Shown here: positions 1-6,528 of the stretch, one piece after another
Numbering within the stretch: position 1 is the first letter of the stretch
Layout: every line of letters starts with the position of its first letter
Source: an uncultured Collinsella sp.
Lineage (GTDB): Bacteria; Actinomycetota; Coriobacteriia; Coriobacteriales; Coriobacteriaceae
Direction: 5' to 3'
NCBI GenBank assembly: GCA_902478865.1
Contig: CABSNA010000016.1
Location: 1 to 12,836, forward strand
DNA: 12,836 nucleotides
Translations under genes and position numbers: made by a program
The notes under the pieces: generated by a model
What the model saw: the letters and a program-made list of their open reading frames with translations, nothing else
Told to the model about the DNA's origin: nothing
The model's database searches: none

Positions 1-47
1 GTAGTTAGTTTGCGCGGTCGGGGTTCTAAACGAAGGAGACGATCGCG

Positions 48-533
48 ATGAGCAATAAGAAACTGCCCGAGAATGCAACCAAGACTGAAGGTGCCGAGCT
101 CGCCCGCCGTGGAAGGGGCGAAATATCCACCGCAACGGCGGTACCCCACGTGAGCTATGACGATCTGCGCCATGCCGACCGCATCACCGTTGAAGGTCTT
201 GAGGTTTTTGCTAACCACGGCGTATATCCCGAAGAGAACGCGCTGGGCCAGAAGTTCATCGTGTCCCTGGTGCTCTATGCCGACCTGCGTGCAGCGGGGG
301 AGCACGATAACCTGGACGCCTCGATTGACTACGGCTCGGTATGCCACGATGTCGATGGCTATCTGCGCGAGCATACGTTTAAGCTCATCGAGGCGGCAGC
401 TGAGGGTACGGCCCAGATGCTGCTGCGCCGTTATCCCTCGCTGCTTGGTGTGCGCATCAAGCTCGATAAGCCTTGGGCGCCCGTCGGTCTTCCCCTGGCA
501 AGCTGCGGTGTCGAGATCGAGCGCGTGCGCTAA
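48..533 (+). CDS. folB: dihydroneopterin aldolase
   Basis: Folate biosynthesis enzyme that splits 7,8-dihydroneopterin into 6-hydroxymethyl-dihydropterin and glycolaldehyde in the cytoplasm. The core runs from about residue 44 to 161 and carries the family pattern HGVYPEEN (57-64, with E63 matching the conserved active-site Glu), GQKF (67-70), the conserved Tyr region at 95, LIE (113-115) and the late KP (K141), the expected catalytic lysine. The start is ATG at 48, preceded by AAGGAG at 33-38 with 9 nt spacing; no internal start has a comparable ribosome site. Bacterial FolB is usually near 120 aa, so about 40 polar N-terminal residues are extra and of unknown use. It converges on the metallopeptidase gene with only 6 nt between the stop codons and no hairpin there. 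The upstream neighbour, possibly another folate gene, lies outside the window. Confidence 0.93.
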   Translation: MSNKKLPENATKTEGAELARRGRGEISTATAVPHVSYDDLRHADRITVEGLEVFANHGVYPEENALGQKFIVSLVLYADLRAAGEHDNLDASIDYGSVCHDVDGYLREHTFKLIEAAAEGTAQMLLRRYPSLLGVRIKLDKPWAPVGLPLASCGVEIERVR

Positions 534-539
534 CCGACT

Positions 540-1316
540 CTAGAGCTCGTTGGCGGGCGGTTTTTTGAGCCGCTGCGACAGAGCCCTGTTGTTGGGGCAG
601 TACGTGTCGAGCAGCGCGTGAAACCGCTGATTGTGGCTTGGCTCGAGCAAGTGGACGAGCTCGTGGGCGACAACCATGTCGAGGCATTCGACGGGGTAGG
701 CGGCAAGTTCTCGTGCGATGCGAACGGCGCCGGATTTGGGCGTGCAGGAGCCCCAACGCGTTTTCATGCTGCGTACGGAAACGCGGGAAACGGCGACACC
801 CATTGCGATTTCGTATGCGTGCACAATATCGCGCAGTGCCGATGTGACCTCGGACGTATAGAGCTGGTCAATATGGGCTTGGATCTCACTGGGCGTTAAG
901 CCGTCGAGGGGCGCGTTCCACTTGGCCTGCGGACGTTCGTCTGGCTCGTCGGTACCCATAAAGCTTGCGAACGTGGCTTGTTTGGGCCGCGGTGCGGGGG
1001 GATCAAAGTTGTGGTCGAGTGCATCCTGAACGGTGATGGGTTTGCCCCAAAGCGCAATGATGGACGAGGGACTGAGCGGCTCTCGCGCCGTCGCCTGACG
1101 TTGCTCGCGCTGGGCAAGTCGGCTGATAATCCAGGCGTTGTTGCGCTTCACAAACGCTTCGATACGCTCGCGGCTGGCGCCGAGCGGTGCACTGGCGTGG
1201 ACCTCACCGCTCGATGTGACGCGTAGGTTGAAGTTCTTGACGCGCTTTTTGGTAACGACGACGGGGATGGGCGTCCCATCCGGTCGGGATGCGGAAATCG
1301 TAAACTGCTGCGTCAA
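540..1316 (-). CDS. YgjP/SprT-like zinc metallopeptidase (M48-superfamily type)
   Basis: Predicted cytoplasmic zinc metallopeptidase of the YgjP (DUF45) family; its substrates are unknown. From the chosen start the protein is 258 aa. It shows the family's N-terminal pattern (KKRVKNFNLRV at 23-33, then a small beta-rich segment), RWGSC at 187-191, and the zinc motif HELVH (H218, E219, H222) followed by H228 in the EPSHNQRF segment, the likely third ligand. The start is taken as TTG at 1316 because GAAGGA lies 6 nt upstream (1323-1328). A longer reading from TTG at 1379 would translate a strong palindrome and lacks a good ribosome site. A poorly conserved insert rich in Pro and charged residues (about 101-140) separates the two halves. 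It follows the dipeptidase gene on the same strand by 74 nt, with the palindrome between them. Confidence 0.85.
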   Translation of the reverse strand: MTQQFTISASRPDGTPIPVVVTKKRVKNFNLRVTSSGEVHASAPLGASRERIEAFVKRNNAWIISRLAQREQRQATAREPLSPSSIIALWGKPITVQDALDHNFDPPAPRPKQATFASFMGTDEPDERPQAKWNAPLDGLTPSEIQAHIDQLYTSEVTSALRDIVHAYEIAMGVAVSRVSVRSMKTRWGSCTPKSGAVRIARELAAYPVECLDMVVAHELVHLLEPSHNQRFHALLDTYCPNNRALSQRLKKPPANEL

Positions 1317-1322
1317 AAGCGG

Positions 1323-1328
1323 TCCTTC
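1323..1328 (-). promoter_or_regulatory. ribosome binding site that sets the metallopeptidase start
   Basis: The minus strand reads GAAGGA, 6 nt before TTG at 1316. It supports TTG 1316 over the upstream TTG at 1379 and ATG at 1349, neither of which has a comparable site. Confidence 0.6.
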
Positions 1329-1338
1329 AGATTGGGGA

Positions 1339-1374
1339 CGGGCCGGCATGTCGACCGTTCGGCATGCCGGCCCG
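1339..1374. repeat. long near-perfect palindrome between the dipeptidase and metallopeptidase genes
   Basis: Arms CGGGCCGGCATG (1339-1350) and CATGCCGGCCCG (1363-1374) are exact complements over 12 bp. After one T/G mismatch (1351/1362), CGA and TCG pair again around a CCGT loop. The whole 36 nt can fold into one hairpin. No T tract follows on either strand, so it is not a canonical intrinsic terminator. It could be an mRNA 3'-end stabiliser, a Rho-associated structure, or a dispersed palindromic repeat. Confidence 0.75.
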
Positions 1375-1390
1375 CTCAAGGGATGTGAAA

Positions 1391-2404
1391 TTAATAACGC
1401 TCAAAGAAGGCAAGCGCGTTGTCGCTGCAGAGCTTCTGCATCACGGTCTTGCCAAAGTGCTTGGAGAGCATGTTCTGGAACTCGGGCATCTTGCTGGCAT
1501 CGGAGAGGAAAGCGGGCACCGTGGCTCCGTCCCAGTCGCCGCCGAGCGCGATGACGTCCTCGCCGCCCAGGTCGAGCCAGTGCTCGATATGTGCCGCCAG
1601 CTGGTCGAAGGTGACGTCTGCGGCGGTCTTGTCGGTTGCGTCGTTGGAAAGGAACTCGCTGCAGTAGTTGAGGCCGACGATGCCACCCGTGTCGCGAATG
1701 GTGCGGAACTGGTCGTCGGTGAGGTTACGCTTGACGCCGCAGACGGTGCGGGAGTTGGAGTGGCTGGCGACGAAGGGGCGCGTGGCGTGGGCGACAACCT
1801 CGTCAAAGCACTCATCGTTGAGGTGGGAGACGTCGAGTACCATGCCGGCGTGCTCCATCTGCGTAAGTGCCTCGATGCCGGCGGCGGTGAGGCCGGCGTG
1901 GGTATCGTGCCCGCTCGCGAGCGGTCCCTGCGCGTTCCAGCTGAGTGACGACATAAGCACGCCCAAGCTCTTGAGCACCTCGATCAGCGCGGGGTCCTCG
2001 GCAAAGAACGTGGCGTTTTCGATGGTGTGGATGCAAGCGACCTTGCCGTCCTTGAGCGCGGGGCGAATGTCTGCGGCGCTGCGCACGTTGACCATGCGGT
2101 CGTGGTTGAGCATGGCCTGGCCGCTCATATGCGCCATGATTTGCGCCTGGAAGCGCGCGGCGTGGGCGGTGGGAATCTCGTCGGGGACAAACGTGGCGAA
2201 GCACTGTGCCCACGGCGTGTTGCCGATCTTTGCGAGCGAGATGGCGCAGGCGTTGCCCTCGATGAGATCGAAATCTTGCGGATGCGTTTCGTCGCCGGGG
2301 AAATAACCGTCGGTGCCGGCGGTAAAGCGCAGGTCGAGATCGAGTGTGGCCCAGCCGATGCGGTCAGCGGTGTCGCAGTGTAGGTCAAATACGGGATATG
2401 CCAT
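1391..2404 (-). CDS. membrane dipeptidase (peptidase family M19)
   Basis: Zinc dipeptidase of the renal-dipeptidase family, which cleaves dipeptides and some D-amino-acid dipeptides; the exact substrate cannot be read from sequence. In the 337-aa product all binuclear zinc ligands known for M19 are visible: H9 and D11 in DLHCDT, the bridging E129 in HTIENAT, H194 in DVSHL and H215 in ASHSNS. R226 and D290 (LGGDWDG) match conserved substrate-binding and catalytic positions. ATG at 2404 is preferred because GGAGGAACC sits just upstream; the open frame extends 10 codons further without a better site. No signal peptide or membrane helix is present, so the bacterial protein is probably cytoplasmic despite the family name. 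It is transcribed divergently from the FKBP gene. Confidence 0.93.
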   Translation of the reverse strand: MAYPVFDLHCDTADRIGWATLDLDLRFTAGTDGYFPGDETHPQDFDLIEGNACAISLAKIGNTPWAQCFATFVPDEIPTAHAARFQAQIMAHMSGQAMLNHDRMVNVRSAADIRPALKDGKVACIHTIENATFFAEDPALIEVLKSLGVLMSSLSWNAQGPLASGHDTHAGLTAAGIEALTQMEHAGMVLDVSHLNDECFDEVVAHATRPFVASHSNSRTVCGVKRNLTDDQFRTIRDTGGIVGLNYCSEFLSNDATDKTAADVTFDQLAAHIEHWLDLGGEDVIALGGDWDGATVPAFLSDASKMPEFQNMLSKHFGKTVMQKLCSDNALAFFERY

Positions 2405-2460
2405 GGTTCCTCCGGTTGCAGCGTTTCTTTGCAAACTGTCATTGAATTGTATGACTAGGG

Positions 2461-2466
2461 TATAGT
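2461..2466 (+). promoter_or_regulatory. candidate -10 element for the FKBP operon
   Basis: TATAGT matches TATAAT at 5 of 6 positions and lies 58 nt upstream of the FKBP start. No convincing -35 hexamer is visible. On the opposite strand the same region carries TACAAT-like sequence that could serve the divergent dipeptidase gene. The leader then contains GGCGGC (2484-2489) pairing with GCCGCC (2501-2506), just before the ribosome site. Confidence 0.35.
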
Positions 2467-2524
2467 TAGCGCCATATGTTCATGGCGGCCCGCGTTGTGC
2501 GCCGCCCTTATTACGGAGGTTACC

Positions 2525-2953
2525 ATGTCCAACCAGGGCAAGAAGGTTAAGACCCATTATCGCGGCACGCTCGATGACGGCACGCAGTTCGATAGCTCCT
2601 ACGATCGCGGCGAGCCGCTGGAGTTCACCTGCGGCGCCGGTCAGATGATCAAGGGCTTCGACGCCGCTGTTGTCGACATGCAGGTGGGCGAGAAGAAGAC
2701 CGTGCACATTCCTGCTGCCGATGCCTACGGCGAGCACAATCCTGAGATGGTTATTACCTTCCCGGCCGAGCAGGTTCCCAACATCGAGCAGATCGAGAAG
2801 GGCATGAAGCTCTTCCTGTCCACGCCGAGCGGCATGCCTGTCCCCGCCGTCGTCATTGACGTGACGCCCGAGGCCGTGACGCTCGACGCCAACCACGAGC
2901 TTGCCGGCAAGGATCTCAACTTTGATATCGAGCTCGTCGAGGTCGAGGATTAG
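2525..2953 (+). CDS. SlyD-like FKBP-type peptidyl-prolyl cis-trans isomerase
   Basis: Folding helper that isomerises X-Pro bonds, with the chaperone-type insert-in-flap (IF) domain seen in SlyD. The 142-aa product shows an FKBP half (KTHYRGTLDDGTQFDSS at 9-25, GAGQMIKGFDAAV at 37-49) and then an IF-type segment after AYGEHNPE (67-74). It returns to FKBP at NHELAGKDLNFDIELVEV (123-140). The His/Cys-rich C-terminal tail that binds metals in E. coli SlyD is absent; the protein ends in VEVED. The start at 2525 has CGGAGGT 6 nt upstream; the 10 codons before it in frame overlap that site and are rejected. The UreE-like gene begins 3 nt after the stop, so the two are almost certainly co-transcribed and translationally coupled, which hints at a metallochaperone role. 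Confidence 0.93.
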   Translation: MSNQGKKVKTHYRGTLDDGTQFDSSYDRGEPLEFTCGAGQMIKGFDAAVVDMQVGEKKTVHIPAADAYGEHNPEMVITFPAEQVPNIEQIEKGMKLFLSTPSGMPVPAVVIDVTPEAVTLDANHELAGKDLNFDIELVEVED

Positions 2954-2956
2954 GCT

Positions 2957-3535
2957 ATGCCTGCAAATCTGGTTTCGACAGCATGCCTCGGAAATCTCAA
3001 CGACCCGTCCTATGAGCTTTTGCTTCGCCGGGAGCTGGGCGGTGTCTTTGAGGTCGATGAGCTACTGCTCGATTGGGACCAGGCTGATGTATGCGCGTTT
3101 GTGGGTGTGACGGAGCTGGGGCGCACGATCGATGTTCGGCTGGATGCTACCGACGGTGGTCATCTTGCCGACGGCGACGTGCTCGCCATTGACCGTTCGG
3201 GCGTGGTGCCCGTGGCGGTTGTCGTGCGCCTGCGCAGCGCCGAGGTTTATTTGGTCGAAGTTGACCGCATGGACCCGATTGCGCTCGCGCATGCGTGCTG
3301 GGAGATCGGCAATATGCATGCGCCGCTTTTTCGAGGCGATTCGGACGAGTATACCGTGCGCATGTATACGCCGGTGCAGCCTGTTTTGGGCCGCATGCTC
3401 CGGGGCGTCGAGGGTGTTCGACTCTCGGTGGTTACCCGTGAACTCAATGCGGACCGGCGCTTTGCGTCGAGTGCGGCGGAGGTCGTCGTGAGCATGGCTC
3501 CCGACTTTACCATCGTAAAAAAGACGTGCGGCTAA
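2957..3535 (+). CDS. ureE: UreE-like metallochaperone
   Basis: Homologue of the urease accessory protein UreE, a dimeric carrier that hands nickel to apo-urease. The 192-aa protein shows the two-domain UreE layout. The N-terminal domain has the GRTIDVRL...HLADGDVLAID pattern (55-79). The C-terminal domain has MDPIALAHACWEIGNMHAPLF (105-125), matching the family's HLGNRHVP block, and then VLGRMLRGVEGV (143-154). H121 corresponds to the conserved nickel-binding His of the GNRH motif; the preceding His of Klebsiella UreE is Glu here (E116). There is no His-rich tail, although a Cys lies second from the end. The gene starts 3 nt after the FKBP stop, with GAGG inside the FKBP end. No ureABC or ureDFG gene is in the window, so its client is unknown. 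I am fairly sure of the family, less so of the role. Confidence 0.75.
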   Translation: MPANLVSTACLGNLNDPSYELLLRRELGGVFEVDELLLDWDQADVCAFVGVTELGRTIDVRLDATDGGHLADGDVLAIDRSGVVPVAVVVRLRSAEVYLVEVDRMDPIALAHACWEIGNMHAPLFRGDSDEYTVRMYTPVQPVLGRMLRGVEGVRLSVVTRELNADRRFASSAAEVVVSMAPDFTIVKKTCG

Positions 3536-3547
3536 GCGCGCGTATGC

Positions 3548-3590
3548 GCAAGACGGGCTTTGAGGAATTGCCATTCAAAGTCCGTCTTGC
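3548..3590. other. 16-bp hairpin between the UreE-like and HAD genes
   Basis: GCAAGACGGGCTTTGA (3548-3563) pairs with TCAAAGTCCGTCTTGC (3575-3590) with only one G-T wobble, around an 11-nt loop. It starts 13 nt after the UreE stop. No T run follows, so it may be a Rho-dependent or processing structure, or a partial terminator splitting the operon before the HAD gene. Confidence 0.65.
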
Positions 3591-3618
3591 TGTTGATGAG
3601 AGGCTTTGGGGGAAGCAT

Positions 3619-4416
3619 ATGGGTCTTGAGGGAATCAAGCTGATTGCATGCGATTTGGACGGCACGTTGCTGCATCCGGGGGAGCGCGAGCCGCGTTCCG
3701 AGGCCTTTGAGCTTATCGATGAGCTGCATCGTCGCGGTATCGTGTTTATGCCGGCGAGTGGCCGTCAATATGCGAGTCTGCGCCACCTATTTGCCCCGGT
3801 GGCCGATGAGCTCGCCTATGTATGCGAAAACGGAGCCCTGGTGATGAGCGAGGGGCGTGCCGTTGTCAAGCGTTCCATGGAGCGTAGTCTTGCTATGGAT
3901 ATCGCGAATGCTGTGGTTGCGTATCCCCATGCCGACGTGACCCTTTCGTGCGAGGGGCACCTCTACACCATGAGCGGCAACGATGCGTTCGTCGACCATT
4001 TGCGCTATGAGGTCCACTGCGATGTGGCGGTGGTCGACCGTCCCGAGGACATCGACGAGGACGTCATTAAGATTGCCTTCCAGACGCCCGAGGTGGATCA
4101 GCCGGCGGCCCTGGAGTATTTCGAGCGCCTCTTTAGCGACCGTGTCGACGTGATGACGTCGGGAACCGAATGGACGGACTTTATCGGCTTTGATTCGGGC
4201 AAGGGCTCCGCGCTTGCCGATTACGGTCGTGCCCTGGGGATTTCGCCCGATGAGATGATGGCGTTTGGCGACAATGAGAACGATCGCGACATGCTCAACG
4301 TCGTGGGCCATCCCTATCTGATGGAGAGCTGCAACCCCTCTATGCGTGGCATTAACGACCGCGTCCGCTACGTGCGCACGGTCGAAGAAGAGCTGCGTCG
4401 TCTACTTGCTGAGTAG
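3619..4416 (+). CDS. Cof-type HAD-family hydrolase (sugar or cofactor phosphatase)
   Basis: Haloacid-dehalogenase superfamily phosphatase of the Cof (type IIB cap) class, which removes phosphate from small phosphorylated metabolites. The 265-aa size is typical. All four motifs are present: DLDGTLL (nucleophile D12, acid/base D14), MPASGRQ (S47), the lysine K195 in DSGKGSAL, and GDNENDRDML (D218, D222 binding magnesium). The cap domain occupies roughly 85-185. ATG 3619 is chosen because GGGGGAAGC precedes it; the frame stays open 31 codons further but overlaps the UreE gene and the hairpin. The actual substrate cannot be predicted for this class. It converges on the PerR-type gene. Confidence 0.92.
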   Translation: MGLEGIKLIACDLDGTLLHPGEREPRSEAFELIDELHRRGIVFMPASGRQYASLRHLFAPVADELAYVCENGALVMSEGRAVVKRSMERSLAMDIANAVVAYPHADVTLSCEGHLYTMSGNDAFVDHLRYEVHCDVAVVDRPEDIDEDVIKIAFQTPEVDQPAALEYFERLFSDRVDVMTSGTEWTDFIGFDSGKGSALADYGRALGISPDEMMAFGDNENDRDMLNVVGHPYLMESCNPSMRGINDRVRYVRTVEEELRRLLAE

Positions 4417-4448
4417 ACATTTGGGACATGTCTAGGAATCTACTTTTT
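4412..4448 (+). terminator. weak intrinsic terminator candidate after the HAD gene
   Basis: AGTAGA (4412-4417, overlapping the stop codon) can pair with TCTACT (4439-4444), followed by TTTT. A competing inner stem TAGACAT/ATGTCTA also forms. The 77-nt convergent gap also holds ATGTT-CCA-AACAT (4481-4493) just past the end of the PerR-type gene. Confidence 0.35.
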
Positions 4449-4493
4449 GCTGCAAAGTGCGGAAAGGTGGATTTTAAGGCATGTTCCAAACAT

Positions 4494-4874
4494 CTACCGG
4501 CAGTCGGGGCAGAGACCCTCGAAGATGGTGTAGTGCGACGTGACGTGCCAGCCGATTTGCTCGGACGCTTTGGCGTCGAGCTGGGCATCGAAGGGGAGCG
4601 GTACGTCGATGACGCGGCTGCATGAGGTGCAGATGATATGTGCGTGCGGCTCGATCGTGCGATCGAAGCGGCTGCCGCCCGGCGTCTTGATGGAGAGGAT
4701 CTCGCCGGCGTCGGCCAAGAGATTGAGGTTGCGGTAGACCGTACCGCGGCTGATTTTGTCATCCTGCGCGCGCACGACGTTGTAGATTTCGTCGGCGGTG
4801 GGATGGTTGTAGCTTTGGCGCACGGCGTCAAGAACCAGCTTTCGCTGCTTGGTATTCCTTCTTTGCACCGCCAT
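4494..4874 (-). CDS. perR: PerR-type Fur-family transcriptional regulator
   Basis: Metal-dependent repressor of the Fur superfamily, 126 aa. A winged helix-turn-helix covers about 1-65 (HPTADEIYNVV and SRGTVYRNLNLL visible). The dimerisation domain holds the structural zinc cysteines C82/C85 and C122/C125. The five regulatory-metal ligands of Bacillus PerR all have counterparts: H24, D71, H77, H79 and D90. The Asp at the last site fits PerR rather than Fur, which favours a peroxide-sensing Mn/Fe role. The start has a GAGGCGAGG-like site close upstream. The protein lacks the short tail that follows the last cysteine pair in many homologues. It lies 61 nt downstream of the acylphosphatase gene on the same strand, with its own possible promoter in that gap. 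Confidence 0.82.
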   Translation of the reverse strand: MAVQRRNTKQRKLVLDAVRQSYNHPTADEIYNVVRAQDDKISRGTVYRNLNLLADAGEILSIKTPGGSRFDRTIEPHAHIICTSCSRVIDVPLPFDAQLDAKASEQIGWHVTSHYTIFEGLCPDCR

Positions 4875-4910
4875 GCGCCTCGCCTCTTTTCTATCAACGG
4901 TCGTAGGTAA

Positions 4911-4943
4911 ATGATACCGTATTTAGCACACAATACTAATAAT
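4911..4943 (-). promoter_or_regulatory. candidate promoter and operator of the PerR-type gene
   Basis: On the minus strand TTAGTA and TATCAT are 17 nt apart, giving a weak -35/-10 pair. Overlapping it, TTAG and CTAA (4923-4939) form an AT-rich partial dyad, unusual in this GC-rich window. A Fur-superfamily operator is expected here if the gene is autoregulated, but the match to the 15-bp Per box is poor. Confidence 0.3.
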
Positions 4944-5346
4944 GAGGACTGAAACCGTCTTCATTGGCAAGTGGGGCTCGGGCCTGGGCATCTACAAGGC
5001 GAAAACGCGTTCCCATGCGCTCGTAGGAGGCATGAAGTGCCTCGAGATGAGATAGGATGTCTGCCGGAGCTCCCTGTATCTCCATCTCGACTGAGCCGTC
5101 TTCCATGTTACGCACCCAGCCGGTGAGTGCGCGTGCCTGCGCGAGGTTGGTGTTGGTAAAGCGAAAACCAACGCCTTGGACTTGCCCCGCCCAGCGCAGG
5201 AAATAACGCAGGGGAGTGTCTTGAGTGGCCTCGTCGCTTGCAAGCACGGTAAGCCTGCGGCGCAGCTCGAGCTCGACGTTTGACGGTTTTTGAGGCTCTC
5301 GACTGCCGCCGGTGACGCTGGAGAAGAACGTATCGAAGAGGCCCAT
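4936..5346 (-). CDS. acyP: acylphosphatase with N-terminal extension
   Basis: Small enzyme hydrolysing acyl phosphates such as carbamoyl or 1,3-bisphosphoglycerate. In the 136-aa product the acylphosphatase domain is residues 47-136. It has GQVQGVGFRFTNTNLA with catalytic R62 and GWVRNMEDGSVEMEIQG with catalytic N80. The first 46 residues are extra: a hydrophobic-start segment (MGLFDTFFSSV), then a charged stretch. The usual enzyme is about 90 aa. ATG 5346 lies 2 nt after the stop of the Gfo/Idh oxidoreductase gene (TAG-CG-ATG), so translation is probably coupled. Longer in-frame readings run into the oxidoreductase and are rejected. Confidence 0.88.
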   Translation of the reverse strand: MGLFDTFFSSVTGGSREPQKPSNVELELRRRLTVLASDEATQDTPLRYFLRWAGQVQGVGFRFTNTNLAQARALTGWVRNMEDGSVEMEIQGAPADILSHLEALHASYERMGTRFRLVDAQARAPLANEDGFSPHY

Positions 5347-5348
5347 CG

Positions 5349-6455
5349 CTATGCCTGCTTGCCTGCGTCGGCCGGGAAGGTTATGCCGGCCTGCTGACGC
5401 ACGGCATCCATGATGCGCAGTGAGACGAGCGTGACATCGCGGTAGTGGCCAAGCTCGTGGCGTCCCGCCGGGGTCTCCCAAATCTCTTCCTTGACGTTAT
5501 CGATGCCGCCGATGGCGGTGATAAAGTCTGTGAGTTCGTATTCCATGGTGTTGCTCGATTTGGGCAGGTCGAGCACGCGGCCGTTGTCGCCCTGTTCGCG
5601 CGGCGCTTCGGTCGCCGAGCCGCGTACGACGTCGCCGCGATAGTCGATGCGGACGTTGCGGGGCGTTGACAGATGGTCAATCTGGATAGTGCCACGCTCG
5701 CCTTCGATCTGCGAGGGCAGTAGGTCATTCGTAATTTTGGAGTGCGCGAGCTCGACGGAGATGCGGCCTCCGCCATAGCTGGCGAGGATGGAACCGCAGC
5801 CGTCGATGGGGCCGTGCGTGAGCTGTCGCGTGGTGGGGTCGAGCAGAGTAGTCATGCTCGTAAGGCCGGAGGGCATGCCGAAAATCTCGACCATGGGCTC
5901 GACGGCGTAGACGCCAATGTCCATGAGGGAACCCGATGCCATATTGCAGTCGAAGATATTGGTGGCGCGTCCCGCGAGAATCTCGTTGTAGCGCGAGGAA
6001 TACTTGCCAAAGCGCAATGAGGCACGGCGGATGGGGGCGATCTCGCCCAGGGCGTCCTCGATGGCGTGGAAGGCGTGATCGTGGAGGGGACGCATGGCCT
6101 CGAGGGCCACGACACCTGCTGCCTCGGCAGCGCGGAAGACTTCCAGCGCCTGCGCTTCGGTGGCGCAGAAGGGTTTCTCGACGATGACGTGCTTGCCACC
6201 GGCGATGCAGGCAAGGGCCTGCTCGTAGTGAAGTGCGTTAGGGCTGCCGATATAGACGGCGTCGACGTCGGCGGCGGACGCGAGCTCATCAAGTGCGGTG
6301 AAGTTACGCTCGCCACCGCGCTCGGCGGTAAAGGCAGCACCGCGATTGGCATCGCGCGAGAGCGTGCCCACAAACGCGGCTTGGTCGTTGGCGTTGACGA
6401 CTTGGATAAAGTCGTCGGTAATCATGGATGTGCCGATGGTCGCTATACGCAGCAT
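5349..6455 (-). CDS. Gfo/Idh/MocA-family NAD(P)-dependent oxidoreductase
   Basis: Dehydrogenase of the Gfo/Idh/MocA family, 368 aa, acting on a sugar, inositol or related polyol; the substrate is not readable. An N-terminal Rossmann fold begins LRIATIGTSMI (2-12). The family motif EKP is at 93-95 (K94 catalytic), within GGKHVIVEKPF. The C-terminal alpha/beta domain has SGSLMDIGVYAVEP (174-187), with D179 and Y183 matching the usual D-x-G-x-Y pattern. ATG 6455 is preceded by GGGGGAC; upstream in-frame codons overlap the RNase HI gene and are rejected. The acylphosphatase gene follows after 2 nt, forming a tight two-gene unit. Confidence 0.9.
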   Translation of the reverse strand: MLRIATIGTSMITDDFIQVVNANDQAAFVGTLSRDANRGAAFTAERGGERNFTALDELASAADVDAVYIGSPNALHYEQALACIAGGKHVIVEKPFCATEAQALEVFRAAEAAGVVALEAMRPLHDHAFHAIEDALGEIAPIRRASLRFGKYSSRYNEILAGRATNIFDCNMASGSLMDIGVYAVEPMVEIFGMPSGLTSMTTLLDPTTRQLTHGPIDGCGSILASYGGGRISVELAHSKITNDLLPSQIEGERGTIQIDHLSTPRNVRIDYRGDVVRGSATEAPREQGDNGRVLDLPKSSNTMEYELTDFITAIGGIDNVKEEIWETPAGRHELGHYRDVTLVSLRIMDAVRQQAGITFPADAGKQA

Positions 6456-6488
6456 GTGTCCCCCTTGCGTTGTTTGGCCTACAGGACG

Positions 6489-6494
6489 AGTGTA
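6489..6494 (-). promoter_or_regulatory. candidate -10 for the oxidoreductase/acylphosphatase unit
   Basis: The minus strand reads GCGCTACACT, a TATAAT-like hexamer 33 nt before the ATG. A very similar GCGCTACAAT stands ahead of the RNase HI gene. No clear -35 is visible at either place. Confidence 0.3.
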
Positions 6495-6528
6495 GCGCGG
6501 GAGGACACAAAAGCGTGCGAAAACGCCG

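Noticed and set aside
1314..1379. Longer metallopeptidase starting at TTG 1379
   Set aside because: It would translate through a 36-nt palindrome and has no good ribosome site, while TTG 1316 has GAAGGA at 6 nt.
1364..1948. Plus-strand frame of 194 codons antisense to the dipeptidase
   Set aside because: It is a frame shadow of a gene with all M19 zinc ligands.
4417..4495. Similar GACATTTGGGACATGTC and inverted GATGTTTGGAACATGCC segments flanking the convergent gap
   Set aside because: They agree at about 13 of 17 positions, which could be chance or matching 3'-end hairpins; not enough to call a repeat.
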